Below are positions 34,946-44,400 of a stretch of DNA of 64,000 nucleotides, one piece after another. Every line of letters starts with the position of its first letter. Position 1 is the first letter of the stretch. The notes beneath the pieces were generated by a model. It searched no databases. It saw nothing but the letters and a program-made list of their open reading frames with translations, and had not been told where the DNA came from. Source of the stretch: Streptomyces sp. Ag109_O5-1. Lineage in GTDB: Bacteria; Actinomycetota; Actinomycetes; Streptomycetales; Streptomycetaceae. The stretch covers positions 9,548,001 to 9,612,000 of the forward strand of contig NZ_RKQF01000001.1 of NCBI RefSeq assembly GCF_003814875.1. Direction: 5' to 3'. The position numbers and the translations under genes were made by a program.

Positions 34946-35700
34946 GCGAAGGCCGCCACGGTCACGCCCGCCTCCGTGAGCCGCGTGCGCACCCTGCGCG
35001 CCAGCTCCACGGCGCCCGGGGTGTCACCGTGCAGACAGAGCGAGCGGGCACGCACGCCGATACGCGCGCCGGAGTGCGCGACGACCGCGCCGGAGCGCGC
35101 CAGTTCCACCGAGCGCTCCACCACTGCCTCCGGGTCGCTCACCACCGCGCCCTCGCGCCCACGCGGGACGAGCGTCCCCTCGTCGGTGTAAGCGCGGTCC
35201 GCGAACGCCTCGGTGACGGCCGGCAGCCCCGCCTTGCCGGCCAGCTCCAGCAGCCGTGAACCGGGCAGCCCCAGTACCGGGAGCGAGGCGTCCGCGAGGA
35301 GCACGCCGTCGACCACCGCGGCGGCCTGCTCCTCGTCGTGCACGACCCGGTTGTAGAGCGCGCCGTGCGGCTTCACGTACGCCACGCGTCCGCCCGCCGC
35401 ACGTGCGAAGACCTCCAGGGCGCCGATCTGGTAGGCCACCTCGGCCGCCAGCTCGGCGGGCGGCACGTCCATCGCGCGCCGCCCGAACCCCGCCAGGTCC
35501 CGGTAGGACACCTGGGCGCCGATCGTCACCCCGCGTTCGGCCGCCAGTTCGCACACCCGCCGCATGGTGGCCGCGTCCCCCGCGTGGAAGCCGCAGGCCA
35601 CGTTGGCACTGGTGACGACGGACAGCAGTTGTTCGTCGTCGGTGAGCCGCCAGCGGCCGAAGCCCTCGCCCAGGTCGGCGTTCAGGTCGATCGAGGTCAT
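34942..35700 (-). CDS. pxpA: 5-oxoprolinase subunit PxpA (LamB/YcsF)
   Basis: 252-residue LamB/YcsF protein. Starts with the diagnostic IDLNADLGEGFGRW, then VTSANVACGFHAGDAATM, GAQVSYRDLAGFGRR, VKPHGALYN and CLHGDTPGAVELAR. Full length. Encoded 19 bp after the DUF1445 gene on the same strand. It is the first 5-oxoprolinase subunit to be translated. Confidence 0.95.
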   Translation of the reverse strand: MTSIDLNADLGEGFGRWRLTDDEQLLSVVTSANVACGFHAGDAATMRRVCELAAERGVTIGAQVSYRDLAGFGRRAMDVPPAELAAEVAYQIGALEVFARAAGGRVAYVKPHGALYNRVVHDEEQAAAVVDGVLLADASLPVLGLPGSRLLELAGKAGLPAVTEAFADRAYTDEGTLVPRGREGAVVSDPEAVVERSVELARSGAVVAHSGARIGVRARSLCLHGDTPGAVELARRVRTRLTEAGVTVAAFA

Positions 35701-35719
35701 GGATCCGCTGTCTCTCCTG

Positions 35720-36568
35720 TCAGGCCACGCGGTACTGCTCGTCGCGGGCGTCGCTGATGAACATCTGGCCGGGCGCGTGGGTGATGGCGAACGGCGGCCG
35801 CGAGGCCGTCACCACCGCCTGCGGGGTCACCCCGCACGCCCAGAACACCGGGATGTCGTCGGGGTCGGCGTCCACCGGGTCGCCGAAGTCGGGCCGGCCG
35901 AGGTCGTCGATGCCGAGTGCCGAGGGATCGCCGCAGTGTACGGGGGAGCCGTGCACCGCCGGGAGCAGACTGCTCTCCCGGATCGCAGCGGACAGATGCG
36001 CCGGCGGCACCGGGCGCATCGACACCACCATCGGCCCGCTCAGCCGCCCCGCCGGACGGCACGGGCGGCTGGTGACGTACATCGGCACGTTCCGGCCCTG
36101 CTCGACATGGCGGATCGGCACGCCGGCCTCGGCAAGCGCCCACTCGAACGTGAAGCTGCACCCGAGCAGGAACGACACCAGATCGTCCCGCCAGTACGCG
36201 CGCACGTCCGTCGGCTCGTCCACCAGCTCCCCGTTCCGCCACACCCGGTAGCGCGGCAGGTCGGTGCGCAGGTCCGCGCCCTCCGCGAGGACGGTGCCCG
36301 TGGCGCCCGCGTCGGTGACGTCGAGCACCGGACACGGCTTGGGGTTGCGCTGGCAGAACAGCAGCATGTCGTACGCCCAGTCGGCGGGCACCGAGATCAG
36401 GTTGGCCTGGGTGTGTCCGGCCGCGACCCCGGCCGTGGGGCCCGCGAGGCCCGCCCGGAACCGGGCCCGCGCGGTTTCCGGGCTCCACGCGTGCGCGTGC
36501 TCGTCGACGAGGACGACGGGACGGTCCGCCACGGCGACCGGCACCGGGTGCTCTTCCGTACGGGTCAT
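35720..36568 (-). CDS. DUF1445 putative hydro-lyase / D-glutamate-cyclase-like
   Basis: 282-residue protein of the YcsI/DUF1445 family, whose mitochondrial relative is D-glutamate cyclase, forming 5-oxo-D-proline. Visible: GHTQANLISVPADWAYDM, LGCSFTFEWAL, VTSRPCRPAGRLSGPMVVSM and FWACGVTPQAV. Its place beside pxpABC parallels ycsI in the B. subtilis kip region. Probably interconverts glutamate or related compounds with 5-oxoproline. ATG start overlaps the transporter stop by 4 bp. Confidence 0.92.
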   Translation of the reverse strand: MTRTEEHPVPVAVADRPVVLVDEHAHAWSPETARARFRAGLAGPTAGVAAGHTQANLISVPADWAYDMLLFCQRNPKPCPVLDVTDAGATGTVLAEGADLRTDLPRYRVWRNGELVDEPTDVRAYWRDDLVSFLLGCSFTFEWALAEAGVPIRHVEQGRNVPMYVTSRPCRPAGRLSGPMVVSMRPVPPAHLSAAIRESSLLPAVHGSPVHCGDPSALGIDDLGRPDFGDPVDADPDDIPVFWACGVTPQAVVTASRPPFAITHAPGQMFISDARDEQYRVA

Positions 36569-37884
36569 ACCAGTTCCTTCCCACGCGTCTCCGGCAGCCC
36601 GAGCAGAGCCAGGGCGGCGATTCCGTATCCGGCCGCGCCGAAGACCAGCGCGCCGCCCACGCCCCAGCTGTCGGCCAGGAAGCCCACCAGGGTCGGGAAG
36701 ACCGCGCCCACCGCGCGGCCCGCGTTGTACGTGAAGCCCTGCCCGGTGCCGCGGACCGCCGTCGGGTACAGCTCGCTCAGATACGAACCGAAGCCGCTGA
36801 AGATCGCCGACATGCAGAAGCCGAGCGGGAAACCGAGCACCAGGAGCACCGTGTTGGCGTTGTCCGGGATGTTCGCGTAGGCCAGCACACAGACCGCCGA
36901 CAGCAGCGCGAACAGCCAGATGTTGCGGCGCCGGCCCAGCCGGTCGGTGAGGTAGCCGCCGGTGAGATAGCCGAGGAAGGCTCCCGAGATCAGGAAGGTC
37001 AGATAGCCGCCGGTGCCGACGACCGACAGACCGCGCTCGGTCTTCAGATACGTCGGGATCCAGGTCGCCAGGGTGTAGTAGCCGCCCTGGACGCCCGTGG
37101 ACAGCAGGCCCGCGAAGACCGTGGTCCGCAGCAGACCGGGCGCGCCGGCCGTGCCGGGCCGGAAGATCGCGGCGAACGAGCCGCGCTGCGGGCTCTGTTC
37201 CCGTACCGCGACCGCCTGCGGGGCGTCGTGCACCCGGCGGCGCAGCCACACCACGAGCAGCGCGGGCAGCGCGCCGGTCCAGAACATCACCCGCCAGGCC
37301 ATGTCGTCGCCGACGAACGAGAAGACCAGCGTGTAGACGATCGCGGCGAGGGCCCAGCCGACGGCCCAGGAGCTCTGGACCGCACCCAGCGTGCGGCCGC
37401 GGTGCCGGGCGCTCGCGTACTCGGCGACCAGGATCGCGCCGACCGCCCATTCGCCGCCGAAGCCGAGGCCCTGGAGGGCACGGAACACCAGCAGCGTCTC
37501 GTAGTCGGGCGCGAAGCCGCAGGCCACCGTGAACACCGCGTAGGTGATCACCGTGATCATCAGGGCGCGCACCCGGCCGACCCGGTCGGCGACCACGCCC
37601 GCCGCGGCGCCGCCGACCGCGGAGACCACCAGGGTGACGGTGGTGAACAGGCCGGTCTGAGCGCTGTCCAGACCGAAGTACGCCGCGAGCGCGACCATGC
37701 TCAGCGGCAGTGTGAAGTAGTCGTACGAATCCAGGGCATATCCGCCGAAAGCTCCGGCGAACGCGCGCCGACCGCGCGGACCGAGGGCGCGCAGCCAGCC
37801 GAACGCGCCGTCCTCGGCGGTGCGTTCACCCCTGCCCGGGTGTGTGTCGGAGGTCAGGGACTGCGGTGGAGGGGTCGTGCTCAT
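36565..37884 (-). CDS. MFS transporter of the 5-oxoproline operon
   Basis: 439-residue major facilitator with 12 helices. MFS motif: DRVGRVRALMITVITYAVFT after helix 2, with PETRGKEL at the C-terminus, typical of sugar/organic-acid symporters. It is first in the operon, just after the palindrome-containing promoter. In B. subtilis the equivalent position is held by a different transporter family (YcsG). Most likely imports 5-oxoproline or a precursor, by context. ATG at 37884; upstream frame to 37962 is not convincing. Confidence 0.9.
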   Translation of the reverse strand: MSTTPPPQSLTSDTHPGRGERTAEDGAFGWLRALGPRGRRAFAGAFGGYALDSYDYFTLPLSMVALAAYFGLDSAQTGLFTTVTLVVSAVGGAAAGVVADRVGRVRALMITVITYAVFTVACGFAPDYETLLVFRALQGLGFGGEWAVGAILVAEYASARHRGRTLGAVQSSWAVGWALAAIVYTLVFSFVGDDMAWRVMFWTGALPALLVVWLRRRVHDAPQAVAVREQSPQRGSFAAIFRPGTAGAPGLLRTTVFAGLLSTGVQGGYYTLATWIPTYLKTERGLSVVGTGGYLTFLISGAFLGYLTGGYLTDRLGRRRNIWLFALLSAVCVLAYANIPDNANTVLLVLGFPLGFCMSAIFSGFGSYLSELYPTAVRGTGQGFTYNAGRAVGAVFPTLVGFLADSWGVGGALVFGAAGYGIAALALLGLPETRGKELV

Positions 37885-37960
37885 GGGCACCTCGCAGATG
37901 AGGGACGGAGGGTGCGTGGACTGAGCAGTGCGGGTCCACTCCTTGGGGAGCGTGCTGAGC

Positions 37961-37990
37961 ACCGTAGAGGATCGTTCAACGATCCTTCAA
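37961..37990 (-). promoter_or_regulatory. Promoter of the pxp operon
   Basis: Minus strand -35 TTGAAG (37985-37990), 18-bp spacer, -10 TACGGT (37961-37966). The palindromic operator occupies the spacer, as expected for direct repression. Confidence 0.5.
37968..37986. promoter_or_regulatory. GntR operator, perfect palindrome
   Basis: AGGATCGTT-C-AACGATCCT: 9-bp perfect arms around one base in the divergent region between the pxp operon and the GntR gene. Best candidate for the binding site of that regulator. Confidence 0.7.
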
Positions 37991-38034
37991 TACCGGTGTT
38001 GTTTCGTTCTGGTGTCTGCGGTTGAATTCCGGGC

Positions 38035-38730
38035 ATGGCAGAGCAGCTGACGGGACTGGCCGACGACCGCTCCCTCCTCGGGCGCACCAGCACCGCGGAA
38101 CGGGTCTCCGACATCCTCAGGAGCCGTATCGCCGACGGCTATTTCCCGCCGGGAACCCGTCTGTCGGAGGACGGCATCGGCGGTGCGCTCGGGGTCTCCC
38201 GCAACACCCTGCGCGAGGCGTTCCGGCTGCTCACCCACGAACGCCTGCTGGTCCACGAACTCAACCGGGGCGTCTTCGTCCGGGTCCTGACCGTCGAGGA
38301 CGTCGAGGACATCTACCGCACCCGCGCCCTCGTCGAGTGCGCCGTCGTACGCGGCCTCGGCGAGCCGCCGTACACCCTGGGCGCCCTGTCGGCGGCGGTC
38401 GCCGAAGGGCAGCGGGCCGCCGCCGCGAATGACTGGAAAGCGGTGGGTACGGCCAATATCCACTTCCATCGGGAACTGGTCGCCCTGGCCGGCAGTGAAC
38501 GCACCGACGAACTGATGCGCAGCGTCTTCGCCGAACTCCGCCTCGCGTTCCACGTGGTGGACGACCCGCACGCCCTGCACGAGCCGTACCTGGCCCGCAA
38601 CCGGGAGATCCTCCAGGCCCTGGAGGCGGGCGACAGGCGCGGGGCGGAGAGTCTGCTTGAGACGTACCTCACGGACTCCCTGGAACGAGTGGTGGAGGTC
38701 TACCGCCGCCGGGTCGACAGCAACCCGTGA
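38035..38730 (+). CDS. GntR-family regulator, FCD type
   Basis: 231 residues. N-terminal winged helix (about 20-85: VSDILRSRIADGYFPPGTRL, IGGALGVSRNTLREAFRLL) and a C-terminal all-helical FCD domain (about 95-215) with metal-type histidines, as in HFHRELVALAG. Divergent from the pxp operon with a palindrome between, so it is probably the repressor released by 5-oxoproline or a related acid. ATG start. Confidence 0.93.
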   Translation: MAEQLTGLADDRSLLGRTSTAERVSDILRSRIADGYFPPGTRLSEDGIGGALGVSRNTLREAFRLLTHERLLVHELNRGVFVRVLTVEDVEDIYRTRALVECAVVRGLGEPPYTLGALSAAVAEGQRAAAANDWKAVGTANIHFHRELVALAGSERTDELMRSVFAELRLAFHVVDDPHALHEPYLARNREILQALEAGDRRGAESLLETYLTDSLERVVEVYRRRVDSNP

Positions 38731-38751
38731 TTTCAGTGCCCCGTAAGCTGA

Positions 38752-38793
38752 GCGCCCCGTAAGGGGCGCGGGGAACTGCGCGATCAACCCCCA
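38752..38793 (-). repeat. Intergenic hairpin repeat, copy E (inverted)
   Basis: Reads in reverse: GCGCCCC-GTAA-GGGGCGC followed by GGGGAACTGCGCGATCAACC. It begins 22 bp after the GntR stop, where the hairpin is terminator-like. It is the only copy whose core faces opposite to transcription. Confidence 0.75.
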
Positions 38794-38895
38794 CCGAGCC
38801 GCACTTCGAGAACGGGGCTGCAGTGCCCGGCGCCGCCGGCGGAGCCACCCGCGTCGTTTGGGCCGTTGTCAGACCAAGGACCTAGTCTGTGCACC

Positions 38896-40434
38896 GTGAC
38901 TTCGCCTGCACCGACGGACAGCGTTCCGCCCCAGCTCAGCGCGGGGCCGCGCCCGGCACCGGGCCCGGCCGCCGACGAGGGGCTGGCGCGGCGGCTGCGC
39001 GCGCTCGCCTGCACGGCTCCGCTGCACGACCTCGACGCGCGCAAGGCGAACCTGGCCGGCGAGTACTCGGTCTACGGCATGGCCGAGGTCGCCCTCGCCG
39101 CCATCGACCTCGTCACACTGAACATGGACTTCGACACCGGCGCCGACCACGAACAGATCGTCGCCCGGCTGATCCCGCGGATCTCCGCGCAGACCCCGCA
39201 GCGCCCCGTCGCCGAGCATGAGCGCGTGGCCCGCTGGGTCCTGGAGAACCTGATCAACGTCGGCAGCGTGGACCGCGGCTTCCGCGCCGTGTACGGCACC
39301 TTCGCGTCCGACGGGTCGTACGTCCGCCGCGACTACGACTTCAAGCTCATCGAGGAGGTGCCGGGCCCCGGCGGCACGGTGTACCTCCGGACCACCGACG
39401 AAGCCGTCAACGTCCTGGTCGGCGCCCTCGACACGGACGTCACCAGCGCCCAGATCGCCGCCGAGGTCAAGCTGGAGGTGCTGATCAACCGCGGTCGGCT
39501 CGCCGACGCCCAGCTCGCTGCGGAGCAGGCCCGCTACCGGACCGTGCAGTACTCGGAGACCCTGCGCCGAGCCCTGGACGCCACCCGGCGCAACGTCCGC
39601 GCGGTGGACTGGCTGAACGCCGTCCCCGACATGATCGCCGAGGCCCTGGACCACGTCGCCGACCGGTACCGGCACGAGAACGCGATCCTCACCAACATCC
39701 GCAAGGCCCGCGACGAGACCGAGGACCCCGAGAACAAGCGGCGCGCCGCCGAGCTCGTCGACATCGTCAAGGACTGCATCCGACGCCATACGCAGTTGCA
39801 GTCGCGACTGCTGGAGGCCGGACCGCTGTTCCGCGCGGAGCAGGACCGGCAGGCGTTCGCGACGCCGATGACGACGTCCGGGATAGACCTGTACGGGCAT
39901 CTCGTCGCGCCGGTGCTGCCGTTGCCGCTGGAGCAGGCGAGCCGGGTCACGGGGGCGTTCTTCGCACGCGGGACCGGGCTGCGGACGCCGGTGTCGGTGC
40001 GGGTCGGCGACCTCGTCGACATACTGCTGACTCCGCCCGTGGAGCGGGAGCACCTGGGTGCGGAGATGCCGGAGCCGGACCTCATCGCCACGCCGGACGA
40101 CAGCCGGTTCAGCGAGGAGCAGCTGGCTGCGGCGATGGAGCTGCTGGATCTGCCGGCGGACGCGCCCCGTCGTCTGTCGGGGTTGCTGGCGGAGGCGCGG
40201 CGTGTCGGGGGCGACGAGGGTGAGGATCTGGCCTACCTCGTCGCCTTGCTGGCGGTGCACGCCGCCAGCCCGGCCGTCGGCACGGCCTATCGGCAAGGTG
40301 AGCAGAAGCTGCTGTTCGCCGTCGACGACGGTACCGAGTTGGACGATCCCGGATTCGGTGGTGCCGATCTGATCGTGGGGACTGCCTTGTTGGACGCGGT
40401 GGGGATGGCGGCGGATCGGACCGAGGCCGCGTGA
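38896..40434 (+). CDS. MksF/JetA-like kleisin-type subunit of an SMC-like system
   Basis: 512-residue soluble, mostly helical protein. The central part (about 200-330) is strongly coiled-coil-like (KARDETEDPENKRRAAELVD, ARYRTVQYSETLRRALDATR), flanked by alpha/beta segments. Position and size fit the F/JetA subunit of MukBEF-like condensins. GTG at 38896 has a TAGTCT -10-like box 7 bp upstream, so translation may be leaderless. The frame extends to a TTG at 38866. The next gene follows after repeat copy D. The assignment is by layout, not by a signature motif. Confidence 0.7.
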   Translation: MTSPAPTDSVPPQLSAGPRPAPGPAADEGLARRLRALACTAPLHDLDARKANLAGEYSVYGMAEVALAAIDLVTLNMDFDTGADHEQIVARLIPRISAQTPQRPVAEHERVARWVLENLINVGSVDRGFRAVYGTFASDGSYVRRDYDFKLIEEVPGPGGTVYLRTTDEAVNVLVGALDTDVTSAQIAAEVKLEVLINRGRLADAQLAAEQARYRTVQYSETLRRALDATRRNVRAVDWLNAVPDMIAEALDHVADRYRHENAILTNIRKARDETEDPENKRRAAELVDIVKDCIRRHTQLQSRLLEAGPLFRAEQDRQAFATPMTTSGIDLYGHLVAPVLPLPLEQASRVTGAFFARGTGLRTPVSVRVGDLVDILLTPPVEREHLGAEMPEPDLIATPDDSRFSEEQLAAAMELLDLPADAPRRLSGLLAEARRVGGDEGEDLAYLVALLAVHAASPAVGTAYRQGEQKLLFAVDDGTELDDPGFGGADLIVGTALLDAVGMAADRTEAA

Positions 40435-40440
40435 TGCCGT

Positions 40441-40500
40441 GTGCCGGGTGCGAGTCCGTTGTGGCTGGTCGCGCAGTTCCCCGCGCCCCTGACGGGGCGC
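40441..40500 (+). repeat. Intergenic hairpin repeat, copy D inside the SMC-like operon
   Basis: GTGCCGGGTGCGAG, core GGCTGGTCGCGCAGTTCCCC, hairpin GCGCCCC-TGAC-GGGGCGC. It fills most of the 106-bp gap between the first and second genes of the operon and could attenuate or process the transcript there. Confidence 0.75.
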
Positions 40501-40540
40501 TTGCGTCGACCCCTGTTTTCAAGTCGAGGGAGTTGTCGTT

Positions 40541-41410
40541 GTGAGCGAGTACGTCGAGGCCGAGGTGTCTGCCGGGACGGCGCCCGCTGCCGTCACGCCG
40601 GCCGACGCCGCCGATGCCGCGCGGCTCGTCGCCTTCGGGCTGCAGCCCAAGCTGCAGCCCGCGCGTGATCAGGAGTACACGGAGCTGCTGCGGCGGTACC
40701 GGGAGGACCCCGCGTTCGCGCGGCTCGCGGATGCCGTGGCCGCCGGGCTCGGGCTTGTGGTCCTGGAGGTGTCGCCCCGCGCGGGGATGGCCGTGACCGC
40801 CGCCGAGGACTCGGTGTTCGCCGTTCGCATGGGCGACTACGCGCGTCGTACGTCAGCGGACGGCAGCGACCGGTTCCTGCACGGGCTCGCCCATCTCGCC
40901 GTCGCCGCGCTGGCGTTCCCGCGCCCCGAGGACCTGGCCGACGACGGCTACATCGGCCGGATCACGGTCAACGGCGTCGACGCCTTCGTACGGCAGGCCT
41001 GCCGCCGTCTGGAGGAGCGGGCGGAGGAGCTGGGGGAGAACACCGACCCGGCCACCGACACACCCGACCTGGAGGCCGCCTGGCGGATCTGGGCCAGACG
41101 CAGCGCGACCGGGGCGACCAAGGACGCCCGCCGACTGGCCGGTTCCACCACCGGCATCATCGGCAAGGCGGTCGCCTTCCTCACCGACTCAGGGTTCCTC
41201 CAGCGCACCGGTGACGACCAGGGCGGCACCTACCGCACGACGGCCCGCTACCAGCTCCAGGTGCGGGACATGGCCGGCAGCGCCGCCATGGCCGAGCTGC
41301 TGGAACTCGGCGTCGTCCCGATCACCGACGGCACGGCCAGCCTGATGCCTGCCGACGACACCGAGGACCTGGACCTGGTCGCCGACGCCGGGCTTCCGTT
41401 CCACTCCTGA
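40541..41410 (+). CDS. MksE/JetB-like subunit of an SMC-like system
   Basis: 289-residue protein with winged-helix character, e.g. GSTTGIIGKAVAFLTDSGFLQ followed by a beta wing (GGTYRTTARYQLQVRDM). The N-terminal half is mixed alpha/beta. No enzymatic motif. Order (helical subunit, winged-helix subunit, SMC-like ATPase) matches mksF-mksE-mksB and jetA-jetB-jetC. GTG start; 40 bp to the ATPase gene. Confidence 0.72.
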   Translation: MSEYVEAEVSAGTAPAAVTPADAADAARLVAFGLQPKLQPARDQEYTELLRRYREDPAFARLADAVAAGLGLVVLEVSPRAGMAVTAAEDSVFAVRMGDYARRTSADGSDRFLHGLAHLAVAALAFPRPEDLADDGYIGRITVNGVDAFVRQACRRLEERAEELGENTDPATDTPDLEAAWRIWARRSATGATKDARRLAGSTTGIIGKAVAFLTDSGFLQRTGDDQGGTYRTTARYQLQVRDMAGSAAMAELLELGVVPITDGTASLMPADDTEDLDLVADAGLPFHS

Positions 41411-41450
41411 GCTGTCAGAACCCCTATCCCAAGCCTTACGAGAGTCCGCC

Positions 41451-44400
41451 ATGTACGAGCTGTCCCGGGTCCGCCTCTACTCCATCGGGCCGGCCGGTGC
41501 GCGCTATGCCGACACCGTGCTGGACCTGCGGGGTGTCGGCGAGCCCGTGCCCGACCCGGCCCCCGCCCAGGCGGAGTTCTTCGAGGAGGAGCCGGTCGGC
41601 CCGCCGCGCCGGCCCGCGCCCGCCGGCGTGCTCTTCCTGGAGAACGGCGGCGGCAAGTCGGTGCTGCTCAAGCTGATCTTCTCGGTGATGCTGCCGGGGC
41701 ACCGGAACACCCTCGGCGGCGCGAGCTCGGGTGTGCTGCGCAAGTTCCTGCTCGCCGACGACTGCGGACATGTCGCCCTGGAGTGGCAGCACACGCTCAC
41801 CGGTGAGTGCGTGGTCGTCGGCAAGGTGAGCGAGTGGCGGGGGCGGCAGGTGTCCAACGACCCGCGGAAGTTCGCGGAGGCTTGGTACTCGTTCCGGCCC
41901 GGCCCCGGTCTCTCCCTGGACAGCCTGCCGGTCGCCGAGTCCACCGCCGTACGGCCGCCCGTGGAGGGCGCATCCGGGGCGCAGGGGCGACGGCGGACCA
42001 TGAAGGGCTTCCGGGACGCCATCACCGAGGCGGGCAAGTTCTATCCGCACCTGGAAGTGCACTGGGAGGAGATCCACGACCGCTGGATCGAGCACCTCGG
42101 CGAACTGGGCCTGGACCCCGAACTCTTCCGCTACCAGCGAGAGATGAACGCCGACGAGGGCGAGGCCGCCGGCCTCTTCGCGGTCAAGAAGGACTCCGAC
42201 TTCACCGACCTGCTGCTGCGTGCCGTCACCGACACCCGGGACACCGACGGGCTGGCCGACCTGGTCGGCGGCTTCGGCAACAAGCTGGGGCGGCGCGCCG
42301 AGCTGATCGCCGAGCGGGACTTCACCGCCGGGTCGGTGGATCTGCTCGGGAGGATCGTCGAGGCCGCCGAGACGCGGTCACGCGCGCGGGACATCCACGC
42401 GGGCGCCGAGCGCCGTACCCGCACGCTGGCGCGCCGGCTGTCCGCGCGGGGCGTGCAGGAGCGGGTGCGTGCCGCGGACCTCGCCCAGCGGGTCACGGCC
42501 GCCGCCTACGCCGTCACGCACTCCGAGGGCGCCCGCGAGCGCAGTGCGCTGATCGCCGCCGAACTCGCCTACCGGCACGCCTCGCTGGCGCTGGCCGTCG
42601 GTGAGAAGTCCGCCGCCGCGCAGAAACGCGAGCTGGCCGATGCCCGCACCCTGCACTCCGCCTGGCAGGCCGCCGAGGCCGTGCTGCGGCACCGGGCCGC
42701 CGCCGACCGCGTCGCGCGCGTGGCCGCCGCCATCCAGGTAGCCGAACGGGACGCGGCTCCGGCCCTCGCCGCCCGCGCCAAGGCCGCCGTGGATCTCGTA
42801 CGGGCCCTGCACTCGGCCGCCGAGAGCGCAGAACTCCTCGCCAACGAGGAGGAGGAGCGGTCCGCCGCCCTCCAGGAGGTCAGCGACTCCGCGTACCGGG
42901 ACTCCACCTCCGCCGCCACCGAGGCACAGCGTGCCCGCAGCGAGGTCGGCCATCTGCGCCAGCGCCTCAGCGAGGTCGAGCAGGAGACCGCCGAGGCCGT
43001 CCGCGCGGGCTGGCTCGACGACAGCGCCCCGGACGCCGACCCGGCCAGGGCCGCCCTCGCGGCCAGTGACGCCGAGAAGGCGGCCGTGGCCGCCTGGGAC
43101 ACCGCCCGCGAGGCCTCCCGCAAGACGGCCGAGCATGCGCGCGAGGCGGCCTCCGCCGAGTCCCGCGCCGAGCTCACGGCCGCCCGGGCGGCGGACGCGG
43201 CGACCGCGGCCGAACGGACGTACGACGCCGAGAAGCGCCTCGCCGAGGCCCTGGCCGCCGAGGAGCGGCTCGCCGGGCTGCTGGGTCTCACCGGATCGCG
43301 TAAGGCGATCCCTCAGCCCCGGCAGGCGGCGGACGGCGAGGGAGCCCTCAGCGCCGAGGAACTCGACCGGTTCGCCGACGAGTTGCACGAGCTGCTCGAC
43401 GACGCCGTCGGCTCCGCCGAGCGGCACCTGTTCGAGCTGCGCACCGCGGCCGCCGACGACTCCCGGATCCTCGGCGCCCTGGGCGACGGCGGGCTGCTGC
43501 CGCCCGGCCCCGACGTCCTGGCCACCGTCGAGTTCCTCGGCGAGCACGGCATCCCCGCCCTGCCCGGCTGGCGCTATCTCGCCCAGGCCGTCGACCCGGT
43601 GGACCACGCGCGCGTGCTCGCCGCCCGCCCCGAGCTCGTCGACGGCGTCATCATCACCGACCCGGACACGCATGCGCGTGCCCGCGAGACGCTCAGCGAG
43701 GCGGCCCTGCTGCCGCGCTCCGCCGTCGCCGTCGGCACGGCCGCCGCCCTGCTCGCGCCGACCCCGGCCGACGACGCCACCCCGGGCGACGTGTTCCTCG
43801 TACCGCCGAACCCGGCCATGCACGACGAGCACGCCGCCGACGAGGAACGGCAGGCATTGCGCGCGCGGGCCACCGAGCGGGACGAGGAGATCCGCACCCT
43901 CGCCGCGCGGCTCGGCAAGGACCGCGAGCTGGCCGCGCGGCTCGCCTCCTGGCGGACCGGCTGCCCGGCCGGCCGGCTCCTGGAGCTGGCCCAGGCCGCC
44001 GGGGACGCGCGCGTGTTCGCCGAGGAGTCCGAGGCCGAGCTGGCCGAGGCGCGGACCGTGCGGGCCGAGGCCGAGGAGGCCGCCGCCGAGGCCGCACAGG
44101 CCCGCGACGAGCGGCAGGAGGCCGCACAGAAGGCCCGGCGCGCCGCCGACGCCCTCGCCGGCCTCGCGTTCCGGCTCCGCGAACGCGCCGGCTGGCAGGT
44201 CAAGCTGCGCGAACTCGCCGACGAGGCCACCGAGTCGGAGGCCCGCGCCCAGTCCTGCCTGGAGCGCGCCCGCGCGGCCGACGAGGACCGGCGCGGCGCC
44301 CAGCGCGCAGCCGACGACGCCCGCCGCACCGCCCGCGCACTGCGCGCCGAGCGCTCCGAGATCGCCGGCGCCCCCGACGACGTGCCCGAGGCGGACCCGG

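Noticed and set aside
38752..40500. Hairpin repeats as a possible CRISPR array
   Set aside because: Copies are kilobases apart, in both orientations, with no spacer pattern and no cas genes.
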